Source: Peribacillus simplex
GTDB lineage: Bacteria; Bacillota; Bacilli; Bacillales; DSM-1321
Length of the DNA: 64,000 nt
Direction of reading: 5' to 3'
Assembly (NCBI RefSeq): GCF_001578185.1
Contig: NZ_CP011008.1
Coordinates: 1,392,001 to 1,456,000, forward strand
Below, piece by piece: positions 17,417 to 26,616 of the stretch (positions are counted from its first letter, which is position 1; the number at the start of each line of letters is the position of its first letter). The notes below the pieces were generated by a model. It searched no databases. It was not told the DNA's origin and worked only from the letters and a program-made list of their open reading frames with translations. The translations under genes were made by a program, and so were the position numbers.

Positions 17417-18364
17417 GTGAATATTGGGAATATATTTTTAACATTAATACCAATCTTTTTTACAATTATTATTGGTTATTTGGGTGGCTATTTTAAAGTT
17501 TTTAATTCAGAATCGTCCAAAGGGCTTAATACGTTAGTTACAAAATTTGCATTACCTGCACACTTATTCATTGGGATCACGACAACCTCAAAACAAACCT
17601 TAATTAATCAATGGTCATTTTTCTTAACTATGACCATAGGTGTTATTGGCTTTTACATTATCCTTTTAATAGTGGCTCGTTTGGTGTTTAAATACGATTT
17701 AACTAAAGCATCTATGTTTTCATTAAACGCAACTCAGCCAGCCTTTGCTTTTATGGGGATATCTGTATTAGGCAGTTTGTTTGGGGCGCAAGAGATAGCT
17801 ATACCTATTGCGATTACCGGTATTGTGGTGAATGCCCTTCTGGATCCATTAGCAACAATAGTTGGTACGGTTGGACAATCCAGATTGGGTAAATCTAAAG
17901 ATGAAAAAACAAACATTCTAGGTATTGTTTTGCATGGTCTTAGCGAACCGCTTGCATGTATTCCCTTACTTGCTGTTGTATTAACACTATTAGGGTTCCA
18001 GGCACCGGATATCATAAAAAATGCGCTTGATCAAATTGGGTCAGTGACATCTGGGGTTGCATTATTTGCTGTTGGTGTAACCGTGGGTATCCGTAAGATT
18101 AGCTTACGACCAATTGCTTTTGGTATTTCCATTTTAAAAGTTGTGGCTATTCCATTATTTATGATTCTGGTTGCTCATCTAATTGGCCTTGATCATGCAG
18201 ATACAATTAAAGCTATTTTGCTAGTATCATTTCCGGGATCTGCTGTAGCTGCAATGATTTCAACTAGATTTGATTCATTATCAACTGAAACAGCATCTTC
18301 ATTTGTAATTAGTACCATTCTATCTTTAATTACATTACCTATCTATATTTCCTTGTTAATGTAG
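17417..18364 (+). CDS. AEC (auxin efflux carrier) family permease, probable malate transporter
   Basis: Membrane carrier of 315 residues with about ten helices in two five-helix halves. The conserved NALLDPLATIVG and the tail PGSAVAAMISTRFDSLSTETAS are typical of the family that includes malate permease MleP and B. subtilis YwkB. The GTG start at 17417 has only a weak purine-rich site. It follows malic enzyme in the same direction, so uptake or exchange of malate or lactate is the likely role. Ends at a strong terminator. Confidence 0.85.
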   Translation: MNIGNIFLTLIPIFFTIIIGYLGGYFKVFNSESSKGLNTLVTKFALPAHLFIGITTTSKQTLINQWSFFLTMTIGVIGFYIILLIVARLVFKYDLTKASMFSLNATQPAFAFMGISVLGSLFGAQEIAIPIAITGIVVNALLDPLATIVGTVGQSRLGKSKDEKTNILGIVLHGLSEPLACIPLLAVVLTLLGFQAPDIIKNALDQIGSVTSGVALFAVGVTVGIRKISLRPIAFGISILKVVAIPLFMILVAHLIGLDHADTIKAILLVSFPGSAVAAMISTRFDSLSTETASSFVISTILSLITLPIYISLLM

Positions 18365-18369
18365 CCTTC

Positions 18370-18400
18370 TAAGTATCCATCCTTCTTGGATGGATACTTT
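18370..18400 (+). terminator. Terminator after the AEC permease
   Basis: Stem AAGTATCCATCC / GGATGGATACTT with a 5-base loop and TTTT tail. Confidence 0.85.
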
Positions 18401-18949
18401 TCAACAGAAGTTTGTGAAATACTGAACAAACTTATTATATAACATTAACCTTTTTTTGAAAAGAGTCGATGCTGGCTATTTTTATTTAAAGGGATGGCGC
18501 TTGATTAAAGGTGTAAGCCTTGGAAAATGCGTCGCAAATATTATCAATTGTAAAAATTATCTATTTATCAAAAAAAGATTATAATAATAGGATTTGTGTA
18601 ATTACTTATTCAAATGCAGCAGTTGACCAAATCTAAAATCTAAATCTTCGGTGTACAGGAATCATTTTTTTACTTACAAAACGTAGTCTGTACACAATAA
18701 TAATTTTTATTAATTGGTAAATTAAAAACCAAATTATCTGATGATCAGGAACGGTTTCAGTTCATTTAGGTGGGACTACGACATAACTGAAAGAATTGTA
18801 GGGACATGATTAAGATAGGGCCTTATTTGGGGCTAAGCAATGATCTTATGGAATATTTAGCTGAACCTATACGAATCGAAGTATGGGTTTTTGTTTTGTG
18901 ATAAAAAGGAATGAAGAATCGAATTCTACTAAAATAGATTATTATTCCT
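18401..18949. other. Gene-poor interval with a structured, terminated segment
   Basis: No ORF found. From about 18803 to 18900 the sequence is rich in complementarity: TAAGAT / ATCTTA enclosing GC(C)TTA / TAAGC, followed by a terminator ACCTATAC / GTATGGGT plus T-run (18867-18898). It could be a small RNA gene or the 3' end of a lost gene. TAATTGGT / ACCAAATTA at about 18711-18738 is another short inverted repeat. Confidence 0.4.
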
Positions 18950-18978
18950 TTGACAATCGCCCGAAACTCCTTTATATT
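18950..18978 (+). promoter_or_regulatory. SigA promoter of the antiporter gene
   Basis: TTGACA (18950-18955), 17-base spacer, TATATT (18973-18978). Near-perfect consensus. The leader that follows, about 95 bases, contains GTAAGGA...TCCTTAC, a possible small hairpin. Confidence 0.85.
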
Positions 18979-19081
18979 TAGCTAGTACTTTAGTGCTTAA
19001 AAGCGTTTCAGTAATTGTAAGGAGTGAAAAGTCCTATCCTTACCTTAGAGAATATACAAAATGAAAGTGGGGAAATACATT

Positions 19082-20461
19082 ATGCGTCTTGAAGATGCAA
19101 AGCTAAAACTCTCCTTACCTGAAGCAATTGGGGTTTTGGCAATTCTATTCTTAATTATTGCAACTGGTATCATACATTATGGACTTGCCCCCCATATTCC
19201 AATTATAGCGGCAATCCTATTTCTATTTGTTTATGGAAAGATCAAGAAGCTGCCATTTTCGATTATGGAGGCGGCTATCGTCAAAGGTGCAGTTTCTGGT
19301 ATGGGAGCTATCTATATATTCTTTTTCATTGGAATGCTGATTTCAATCTGGATGGCAAGCGGGACGATCCCTACCATCATGTACTATGGTTTTGACTGGA
19401 TTTCTGGTGAATATTTCTATGCGGTCACATTTTTGGTGTGTTCGCTACTTGGGCTCTGTATCGGGAGTTCACTTACAACAGCAGCCACAATCGGCGTTGC
19501 TTTCATAGGCATGGCGTCGGCGATGGATTTTTCGTTGGCGATCACAGCCGGTGCAATCATTTCCGGTGCATTTCTTGGGGATAAAATGTCTCCATTATCC
19601 GACTCGACCAACCTTGCTTCGGGAACGGTTGGAGTACCATTATTTGAACATATCAAAAATATGCTTTGGACAACGATTCCAGGTTTTTTAATATCACTTA
19701 TTCTCTTCTACTTCCTTTCACCTAATGTCAAACTGGCTCGCGTTGAGGAAATTGAAGCCATGACGAAAGCCCTGGAGATGGAAACGAACATAAGCATATG
19801 GAGTTTGATTCCGTTTGCCATCGTTCTAGTCATGGCTTTGAAAAAGGTGTCAGCCATTCCGACATTGTCGGCAGGAATCATTTCGGCAGCCATCGTCGCT
19901 TTCATTCAAACTCCTAATTTGACGGTTGCAAAACTAGCAGATATTTTATACGGCGGATTTGTACTCAAGAGTGGAATGGATCAACTGGACTCAATCCTAT
20001 CGAGGGGCGGCATTGAAAGTATGATGTTCTCCGTTTCGATGGTGTTGTTGGCATTGGCGATGGGCGGACTATTGTTTGAATTGGGAGTGATTCCTTCAAT
20101 TTTAAATGCGGTCCAGGATTCACTGACGAGTGTAGCGAAAGTGATCTCCGCTACTGTATTTGCAGGAATCAGCGTGAATTTCCTAGTGGGTGAACAGTAT
20201 TTGTCAGTTATACTGCCTGGGAAAGCGTTTCAGCAGAAATATGAAGATTTAGGCTTACACCCAAAAACTCTTACTAGGGTACTTGAAGATGCAGGAACAG
20301 TTGTTAATCCTCTGGTTCCTTGGGGTGTTTGCGGTGTTTTCCTGACACAGGTATTGGGTGTTCCAACCCTTGAATATGCCCCATTTGCATTCTTTTGCTT
20401 ACTTTGTCCTTTGCTTAGCTTGATTTCAGGCTTTACGAAAATCGGTATCCATTATAAATGA
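19082..20461 (+). CDS. NhaC-family Na+/H+ antiporter (possibly malate/lactate antiporter MleN)
   Basis: Secondary antiporter of 459 residues with about 11 helices. Family hallmarks are MASGTIPTIMYYG, GSSLTTAATIGVAFIGM and SGAFLGDKMSPLSDSTNLAS. I use the ATG at 19082, which has GTGGGG 9 bases upstream; the ATG at 19061 has no ribosome site. NhaC swaps Na+ for H+, while its close relative MleN exchanges malate plus H+ for Na+-lactate. The neighbouring malate genes make a MleN-like role attractive, but the sequence alone does not decide it. Own promoter and terminator. Confidence 0.88.
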   Translation: MRLEDAKLKLSLPEAIGVLAILFLIIATGIIHYGLAPHIPIIAAILFLFVYGKIKKLPFSIMEAAIVKGAVSGMGAIYIFFFIGMLISIWMASGTIPTIMYYGFDWISGEYFYAVTFLVCSLLGLCIGSSLTTAATIGVAFIGMASAMDFSLAITAGAIISGAFLGDKMSPLSDSTNLASGTVGVPLFEHIKNMLWTTIPGFLISLILFYFLSPNVKLARVEEIEAMTKALEMETNISIWSLIPFAIVLVMALKKVSAIPTLSAGIISAAIVAFIQTPNLTVAKLADILYGGFVLKSGMDQLDSILSRGGIESMMFSVSMVLLALAMGGLLFELGVIPSILNAVQDSLTSVAKVISATVFAGISVNFLVGEQYLSVILPGKAFQQKYEDLGLHPKTLTRVLEDAGTVVNPLVPWGVCGVFLTQVLGVPTLEYAPFAFFCLLCPLLSLISGFTKIGIHYK

Positions 20462-20498
20462 AAAAACAGGCGGTCGGTTTTGACTGCCTGTTTTTTTA
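20462..20498 (+). terminator. Terminator of the antiporter gene
   Basis: Stem AAACAGGCGGTC / GACTGCCTGTTT (one G-U) with a 6-base loop and T-run. Confidence 0.85.
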
Positions 20499-20540
20499 TG
20501 TGATATCCCATAACCAAAGATTGGAGAGAGGGTATGACTA

Positions 20541-20576
20541 AAACCCCCTGACATGAACAGAAATGTCAGGGGGTGA
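20541..20576 (-). terminator. Terminator of ftsW
   Basis: Stem CCCCCTGACAT / ATGTCAGGGGG; on the minus strand followed by TTTTAG. Confidence 0.85.
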
Positions 20577-20589
20577 AGGATTGGATCGT

Positions 20590-21783
20590 TTATTTTGAAG
20601 AAGCGATCTCATCTTTTGGGATGGACACGACTTTCTCTTTCTGTTCAAGTAAATTCATTCGCATTACGACATTTTGGTATATTCCCATTGACAGCATGAG
20701 CAGCAGTAAGGAAGATCCTCCATAGCTGATGAACGGAAGGGTGATACCGGTAATGGGAATTAGTCCAGTCGCACCGCCGATGTTGATCCCAACTTGAATG
20801 CCAATCATGGATGAGATTCCGATCAATAATAGGCTTCCAAATGGATCTTTACATTTTGCTGAGAGTATAAACCCCCTAAGGACGATAAACCCAAGTGTCA
20901 ATAGAACGAAGCCTACACCGAATATTCCAAGTTCTTCTGCAATGATGGAAATGATGAAATCCGTATGTGATTCGGGCAGGTACCCGTATTTTTGTACACT
21001 GTCACCAAGTCCCACGCCTGTAAGGCCTCCTGATCCTATCGCATACAAGGAATTCACGAGCTGATACCCATTTCCTCCCTCTTGACCAAAAGGATCTGCA
21101 AACCCGGTAAATCGAGACACTTTATTTTCAGAGAAAACGGATGAAAAATTTCCTGTCACGATTACTCCTAATGCAAATATTGTAACGAATATCGCAGTAA
21201 TCAAAGAGAGTTTGGAAATACTCTTAAATGACATTCCTGATGAAAAGATCATCGTACTTGAAATTAGGAAAATGACGGCTGCCGTTCCGTAGTCAGGTTG
21301 AATCCCGATTAAAAAACAAATAAATACGAGAAAGAAAATCGGGGGGATGACGGCTTTATCAATGCTATTGATTCGATCCTGCCTTTTTCCGTAAATGGCT
21401 GCCAGATAAATGATCATGGCTAACTTGGAAAATTCCGCAGGTTGGACCGATTTTGTCCCTAACTTGAACCAGCTTGTGGCATTTCCTGCTGTATGGCCGA
21501 AAATAAATAGCAGCAAAAGGATACCGGCCATTCCAAACATCATAGACATCAAGAAAATTTTGTTTTTGTACATCTTATAAGGAAGAATCATCGTCACGAT
21601 CATTGCCAGGAATGATATGACAAAGGCCGTTTTTTGTTTCTCGAAGAAGAAATCCATGGACTGGTGGTACCGAGCAACAGCAGTAATCATGCTCGAACTG
21701 TAAATCATCACTAAACCAAACAAACAGAGTAATACGACAGCGATGAAAATAGGGAAGTCGTATGCTTTAATTATTCTTTTCAT
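20590..21783 (-). CDS. ftsW: Peptidoglycan glycosyltransferase FtsW (SEDS family)
   Basis: Polymerises lipid II into glycan strands at the division septum together with a class B PBP. The 397-aa protein has about ten helices and SEDS motifs: LVMIYSSSM, PAEFSKLAMI, GIQPDYGTA, LPESHTDFI with the conserved acidic residue, and LPFISYGGSSLL. I use the ATG at 21783: the frame's earlier GTG (21795) lies inside the GAGGTGAG ribosome site. SEDS members FtsW, RodA and SpoVE are similar; the short N-terminus and lack of a neighbouring mur cluster fit the stand-alone ftsW of bacilli. Confidence 0.88.
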   Translation of the reverse strand: MKRIIKAYDFPIFIAVVLLCLFGLVMIYSSSMITAVARYHQSMDFFFEKQKTAFVISFLAMIVTMILPYKMYKNKIFLMSMMFGMAGILLLLFIFGHTAGNATSWFKLGTKSVQPAEFSKLAMIIYLAAIYGKRQDRINSIDKAVIPPIFFLVFICFLIGIQPDYGTAAVIFLISSTMIFSSGMSFKSISKLSLITAIFVTIFALGVIVTGNFSSVFSENKVSRFTGFADPFGQEGGNGYQLVNSLYAIGSGGLTGVGLGDSVQKYGYLPESHTDFIISIIAEELGIFGVGFVLLTLGFIVLRGFILSAKCKDPFGSLLLIGISSMIGIQVGINIGGATGLIPITGITLPFISYGGSSLLLLMLSMGIYQNVVMRMNLLEQKEKVVSIPKDEIASSK

Positions 21784-22075
21784 TTGTGCGCTCACCTCAA
21801 ATATGTATGCGCGAAAAAATCGCCTTCTTATATAGTAACGGAAAATCAGTTATATAGATAATAATTTTTATTCGATAATATGAATTTATCCTCCCAAACC
21901 CCATATTAAACACTAAACCCGATAAACTTGACAGCTGCAATTCCCTTTGGTTTCCTATACATTAACTTCGATAGTTGTCGTGAATTCTCCTTTTAATAAT
22001 GATTATTTTTACTATATATTCCATTTTGGTAGTGCTATTATGGCTAAGAGATTACTATTCAACGTAAATTGGTGA
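21784..22075. other. Intergenic region between ftsW and the SDR remnant
   Basis: About 290 bases of AT-rich DNA with no ORF. It should hold the ftsW promoter on the minus strand. The missing N-terminal, NAD-binding part of the SDR pseudogene would have lain at its right end. Confidence 0.4.
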
Positions 22076-22910
22076 GTGGAATTATTCGATGAACTTCAAC
22101 AAAAAGTCACACACATATTTAATCTTGACGCGATATACGATTTAGCTATCCCTGAAAAAATTGACCGGCTTGTCAATGTCGTAGGTAAGGACCATGTAAA
22201 CGAATTTGCTAAAGGGGTAACTAATCTTAAGAGGTATACGTATTTTAGCACCCGTTATGTGGCAGGGAATCGGGAAGGGATTCTTTACGAGCATGAATTG
22301 CGCTTTCCGAAAAGCTTTGAGAATCATTATGAACGACAAAATTTGAGGCTGAATTACTTGTCGAGGAGCTTAAAAAGAGATTCCTATTACCATAATCAGG
22401 CCCAGGATTGTTAAGGGGCATTCCCAAACAGGGGAAACGATTAAATTCGATGGTCGCCATTTCAACCTTAATTTTCTTGATCCATATATTTCATCGGAGA
22501 GGGAAACGGTAGTGAACCTGGTTACAATCGATTATATTATACAGGCTACTTTATCTCCGGCATTATATAATGAAGGCAGGGAAAACCTATCATTTAACTG
22601 GTCCCAACCCAAGTAAGGCTAGAGAATTTTATGAACTTTTCGTTGATGAATTGTATAAGAAAGACCAAAAGGCCATATTCCAATTGGACTAAGCCAAGCG
22701 CTCCTATCAAGGGTCCTATGAAGGCATATTTAGGACAAGAAGCCCCTTGATTACTTCACTTGGAAAGGACGTTTTGACAGTACTGCAGCCCAAAACGATT
22801 TAGTTGCTTCTGGAATCATTTGTCCTGATTTCAGGGAAGTTGTTCCTGCTATGGTCAATTTTTATTTAAAACATAAAAATGATAAGGAGTACCAGATAAG
22901 AATTTGGTAA
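22076..22910 (+). pseudogene. Degenerate SDR oxidoreductase (thioester-reductase-like)
   Basis: Coding pieces in three frames. Frame A gives THIFNLDAIYDLAIPEKIDR, YFSTRYVAGNREGILYEHEL and NHYERQNL. After about 22370 frame B gives KEIPITIIRPRIVKGHSQTG then ETIKFDGRHFNLNFLDPY. Later pieces read EFYELFVDELYKKD, GRFDSTAAQNDLVASGIICP and DFREVVPAMVNFYLKHKND. These are the middle and C-terminal parts of extended SDRs related to thioester reductases. The N-terminal GxxGxxG part is gone, and there are at least three frameshifts and several stops. It lies just before an intact aldehyde dehydrogenase, its likely former partner. Confidence 0.8.
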
Positions 22911-22926
22911 AGAAAGGGGAATAGTT

Positions 22927-24489
22927 ATGGAAAAAATACAAGGCAAGTGGGATGTGTATTCCCCGGCAACAGGTGAGAAGATTGCGGAATTCGTTCCAAC
23001 GCCACTGACCTCGATCCCTGATATATATAAGAAATCAAGATATGCGTTTAAAGCGTGGTCGAGTCTTCCCATCAAAGAACGGCTGCTATATTTAAAACGG
23101 CTTCGATTATTGATGGTTGAAAAAATGGATGAAATAGCTGAAGTTATTTCAAAAGATACGGGAAAAGTAAAAATTGAAGCGCTGGTTGCTGACATTATGC
23201 CCACCATTGATGCGATCAAGCATATCGAGAAACATGCAGTAAAAGCTCTTTCCGGACAGAGGGTGTCCACTCCACTCATGCTAATTGGGAAAAAATCCTA
23301 TGTCCATTTTATGCCCCGTGGAACGGTTCTCGTCATTTCACCATGGAATTATCCGCTGCAGCTCTCCATGGTACCCATTCTAAATGCTCTAGCAGCAGGA
23401 AATACAGTCATCGCCAAGCCATCAGAGGTAACTCCTTTAGTTGGGCTGTACATTGATAATCTGTTTCATGAAGCTGGTTTCCCAGAGGGAACTATACAGT
23501 TTGCGCATGGGGGGAAAGAATTGGGGGCGGCACTAACTGAGCAAAAACCAGATTATATATTTTTCACTGGATCTGTAAGGACCGGAAAAATGATCGGTGA
23601 GGTCGCAGCTAAACAACTTATCCCAACTACTCTTGAGCTTGGCGGGAAGGATCCGATGATTGTTCTGTGTGATGCTAACCTGGAACGGGCTGTGAACGGG
23701 GCTCTTTGGGGTGCTTTTACAAACAGCGGGCAAGTGTGTATGAGTGTCGAAAGGGTTTATGTAGAACGTTCCGTTTATAAGGAATTCCTAACGATGCTTA
23801 AAGAAAAAGCGAAGTCCATGAGACAAGGGATTCAATTAAACGATGATATCGGTTCAATGACTTTCCCAGCACAAGTTGATATTGTGGCTGGACACCTGGA
23901 GGACGCACTGAATAAAGGGGCCATACTTGAAACTGGAACCTCTCCGAAAGAGTGGAGAACGGGACAGACCCACTTCATTCCGCCGACGATTCTGTCCAAT
24001 GTCGACCATTCCATGAAAATCATGAAAGAAGAAACGTTCGGACCCGTGTTGCCTGTTGTGCCTTTTGATACGGAGGAACAAGTGATTGCCCTTGCAAATG
24101 AAAGTGAATATGGACTCAATTCGAGCGTATGGACGATGGACAGGGAAAAAGCAAGTCGGATTGCGTCACAGTTAGTTACAGGAGCGGTGACGATCAATGA
24201 TGTGCTGATTACTGTTGCAAATCATCATTTACCATTTGGCGGTGCCAAACAAAGTGGCATTGGCCGCTATCATGGCGAGCATGGATTGAAGATTTTCTGT
24301 CATGAAAAAGCGATCATGATCGATAAAGGTAAAAAGAATACAGAAATCCAATGGTATCCATATGATGGGAAATATCCGAGGTTTTTATCGTTGTTTCAGA
24401 ACTACTTTTCTGGAAAACCGAACTGGATCCGTTTTGGTAAAGAATATTTGCAGTTGATTAAATTATCCAAAGGGAAACGAAGAGGATGA
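22927..24489 (+). CDS. NAD(P)-dependent aldehyde dehydrogenase
   Basis: Oxidises aldehydes to acids. The 520-aa protein has the oxyanion region PWNYPLQL, the general base Glu237 in TLELGGKDP, the nucleophile Cys271 in NSGQVCMSVERVYV, and EETFGPVLPVVPF. The C-terminus is extended by about 50 residues (KKNTEIQWYPYDGKYPRFLS and after). The ATG has AAAGGGG upstream. Because an SDR/thioester-reductase-like gene stood just before it, the substrate may be a long-chain or acyl-derived aldehyde; this is inference. Intact, although its partner is dead. Confidence 0.92.
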   Translation: MEKIQGKWDVYSPATGEKIAEFVPTPLTSIPDIYKKSRYAFKAWSSLPIKERLLYLKRLRLLMVEKMDEIAEVISKDTGKVKIEALVADIMPTIDAIKHIEKHAVKALSGQRVSTPLMLIGKKSYVHFMPRGTVLVISPWNYPLQLSMVPILNALAAGNTVIAKPSEVTPLVGLYIDNLFHEAGFPEGTIQFAHGGKELGAALTEQKPDYIFFTGSVRTGKMIGEVAAKQLIPTTLELGGKDPMIVLCDANLERAVNGALWGAFTNSGQVCMSVERVYVERSVYKEFLTMLKEKAKSMRQGIQLNDDIGSMTFPAQVDIVAGHLEDALNKGAILETGTSPKEWRTGQTHFIPPTILSNVDHSMKIMKEETFGPVLPVVPFDTEEQVIALANESEYGLNSSVWTMDREKASRIASQLVTGAVTINDVLITVANHHLPFGGAKQSGIGRYHGEHGLKIFCHEKAIMIDKGKKNTEIQWYPYDGKYPRFLSLFQNYFSGKPNWIRFGKEYLQLIKLSKGKRRG

Positions 24490-24506
24490 TCCAAATATAA
24501 AAAAGA

Positions 24507-24535
24507 TTGTTATTTTCATAATAAGTGCGTATACT
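24507..24535 (+). promoter_or_regulatory. SigA promoter for the Mn riboswitch and terC-family gene
   Basis: TTGTTA (24507-24512), 17-base spacer, TATACT (24530-24535). Transcription would start near 24542, just before the riboswitch. Confidence 0.8.
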
Positions 24536-24561
24536 ATTAATATACTTAATAACTGATTTTC

Positions 24562-24697
24562 CTTTCAAAGGGGAGTAGCGTTAGGGTTCGCCCTAAAACA
24601 AAGTCGTCATTACGTGAATGGAAACATTCATCGGCTTTGTTGACATGTTTTCATGTTCAGCAAGACCTTTGCCTATACGGCAGAGGTCTTTTTATTT
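24562..24697 (+). ncRNA. yybP-ykoY manganese riboswitch with terminator
   Basis: The aptamer has the conserved pieces GGGGAGTAGCG, GTCGTCATTACG, CGGCTTTGTTGACAT and AGCAAGACCTTTGCC. The last piece pairs with GGCAGAGGTCTTTTTA to form the terminator (24662-24693). In this class, Mn2+ binding keeps the terminator from forming and turns on a Mn exporter. It directly precedes a TerC-family gene, the classic ykoY arrangement. Confidence 0.95.
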
Positions 24698-24744
24698 TGC
24701 CAATGCCGATAGGGAGAAAATACAAACTATTGGAGGTTGAATGG

Positions 24745-25518
24745 ATGGAAGCATCAATATTATTGGAATATGGTTGGGTCCTTCTTATCTTGGTTGGACT
24801 AGAAGGAATACTCGCTGCGGATAATGCAGTCGTCATGGCTGTCATGGTTAAACATTTACCAAAAGAACAACAACGAAAAGCCTTGTTTTATGGTCTGATG
24901 GGAGCTTTTGTTTTCCGCTTTGCAAGTCTATTCCTTATTTCCTTTCTTGTCGACGTGTGGCAAGTTCAAGCGATCGGTGCCATTTACTTACTTTTCATTG
25001 CTTTTCAGCACATTTACAAAAAATACGTTGGTAAAGGTGAGAAGGAAGTCACAAAACCTAAAAAGCAATCTGGCTTCTGGTTGACCGTGGTAAAGGTTGA
25101 AGTTGCTGATATCGCTTTCGCAATCGATTCCATGTTGGCTGCCGTTGCACTGGCTGTTACACTTCCTGCAACAGGCTGGATGAAAGTCGGCAGTATTGAC
25201 GGAGGGCAATTCGCCGTTATGTTCCTCGGTGGTATGATTGGATTGATCATTATGCGGTTTGCAGCAAATGCATTCGTGAAATTGCTTCATCAGCGTCCTT
25301 CACTTGAAACGGCAGCATTTTTGATTGTAGGTTGGGTTGGGGTGAAGTTAGCAGTATATACACTCGCACACCCTTCACTGGCTGTCATCGATCATCATTT
25401 CCCTGAATCAACTCTTTGGAAATCGATATTCTGGGTCGTATTGATTGGAATTGCCGTAGGTGCGTGGATCATTTCAAGCAAAAAAGAAAAAAAAGAGAAT
25501 CAAATACAGGAAGCATAA
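24745..25518 (+). CDS. ykoY: TerC-family manganese exporter (YkoY/MeeY)
   Basis: Membrane protein of 257 residues with about seven helices. TerC motifs are EGILAADNAVVMAVMV with metal-binding acids in a helix and VEVADIAFAIDSMLAAVALA. The ATG at 24745 has GGAGG 8 bases upstream; a longer frame would start inside the riboswitch. Known YkoY/MeeY exports Mn2+ or delivers it to extracytoplasmic enzymes, and the Mn riboswitch before it supports this. Next genes are sigI-rsgI, as in B. subtilis. Confidence 0.93.
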   Translation: MEASILLEYGWVLLILVGLEGILAADNAVVMAVMVKHLPKEQQRKALFYGLMGAFVFRFASLFLISFLVDVWQVQAIGAIYLLFIAFQHIYKKYVGKGEKEVTKPKKQSGFWLTVVKVEVADIAFAIDSMLAAVALAVTLPATGWMKVGSIDGGQFAVMFLGGMIGLIIMRFAANAFVKLLHQRPSLETAAFLIVGWVGVKLAVYTLAHPSLAVIDHHFPESTLWKSIFWVVLIGIAVGAWIISSKKEKKENQIQEA

Positions 25519-25552
25519 AAAAACAGGCGTGCAAGTTTACGCCTGTTTTTTT
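25519..25552 (+). terminator. Terminator of ykoY
   Basis: Stem AAACAGGCGT / ACGCCTGTTT with an 8-base loop and T-run. Confidence 0.9.
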
Positions 25553-25669
25553 ATCTTCTTAATGTATTTATGGAGATGACCCACACAAGACCAGGGATGT
25601 TTGCGAATGATATGTTAAAAGATGTGAATATTAAATTCCGATTAGAAAAATGACAATTGTCCCATTGAT

Positions 25670-25698
25670 TTGTACAATGATCCTGTAAAAGATATTTT
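25670..25698 (+). promoter_or_regulatory. Possible SigA promoter of sigI
   Basis: TTGTAC (25670-25675), 17-base spacer, TATTTT (25693-25698), 175 bases before the sigI start. I looked for the SigI-type ACCCCC / CGAA pair and did not see one. The rest of 25553-25872 has no ORF. Confidence 0.4.
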
Positions 25699-25872
25699 AC
25701 TGTAATTGCACTGTAATAAACGAGAAGAAACTAAGTATTTTATCATATGGATATATTATGTGATTTCATTTATATTGCAAAAATAGTTCTTTTAGCACTG
25801 TCTTTTAGACTCCCTCCGCTTAAGATAAGTATGTTGATGCGTATTTTTGTTCAACAGGAGCGAGGTGAGCAA

Positions 25873-26616
25873 ATGCTTGGATTGATGTTTACAGCATTCA
25901 AAAAAAAGCGTTCTTTAGAAGAAACCGTATTGAAAATTCAACAAGGCGATATAAGCCTTCGTAATGATACTATAGAGTCTTTCAAACCTTTTATTGCAAA
26001 AACCGTCTCATCAATCTGCAGACGTTACATATACGAATCAGATGATGAATTTAGTATTGGAATGATTGCTTTTAATGAGGCAATCGATAAATATTCCCCG
26101 GAAAAAGGCCGTTCTTTATTGGCATTTGCCGAAACCCTCGTTAAACGAAGGGTTATAGATTATTTAAGAAGCCAGTCGAAACGGAAAGAAGTCCTTTTGG
26201 ATTTATCTCTGAATGATGATAATGATCAAAGCCATATATATATCGATAATGAAAATTCCATGAATGAATACGAGAAGCAAAAGGAATCGGAAAGAAGAAA
26301 AGAAGAAATTCACCTTTATATAAGCCATCTACAGGATTTTGGTCTGTCATTTGAGGATTTAGTCGAAAACTCTCCAAAACATGCGGATGCCAGGAAGGGA
26401 GCTATTATGATTGCTAAATTGTTAATGGAAGATGACGAACTGAAAGAAATCCTGTTTGCAAAAAAGCGGCTGCCAGTAAAGCAGCTTGAAGGAAAAGTGG
26501 ATGTAAGCAGAAAAACGATTGAACGGAACAGAAAGTACATCATTGCTGTGGCAATCATAATAAACGGAGATTTTTTGTACTTGAATGATTATATAAAAGG
26601 GGCTATCAATGGATGA
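25873..26616 (+). CDS. sigI: RNA polymerase sigma factor SigI
   Basis: Alternative sigma factor, heat- and envelope-stress linked in B. subtilis. The 247-aa protein has the sigma region 2 block FKPFIAKTVSSICRRY, then DDEFSIGMIAFNEAIDKYSP and SLLAFAETLVKRRVIDYLR, and the SigI-specific C-terminal domain ending VSRKTIERNRKYIIAVAI. The ATG at 25873 follows GCGAGGTGAG; a longer frame upstream lacks a ribosome site. It overlaps rsgI by 4 bases, so sigma and anti-sigma are made together. Confidence 0.95.
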   Translation: MLGLMFTAFKKKRSLEETVLKIQQGDISLRNDTIESFKPFIAKTVSSICRRYIYESDDEFSIGMIAFNEAIDKYSPEKGRSLLAFAETLVKRRVIDYLRSQSKRKEVLLDLSLNDDNDQSHIYIDNENSMNEYEKQKESERRKEEIHLYISHLQDFGLSFEDLVENSPKHADARKGAIMIAKLLMEDDELKEILFAKKRLPVKQLEGKVDVSRKTIERNRKYIIAVAIIINGDFLYLNDYIKGAING

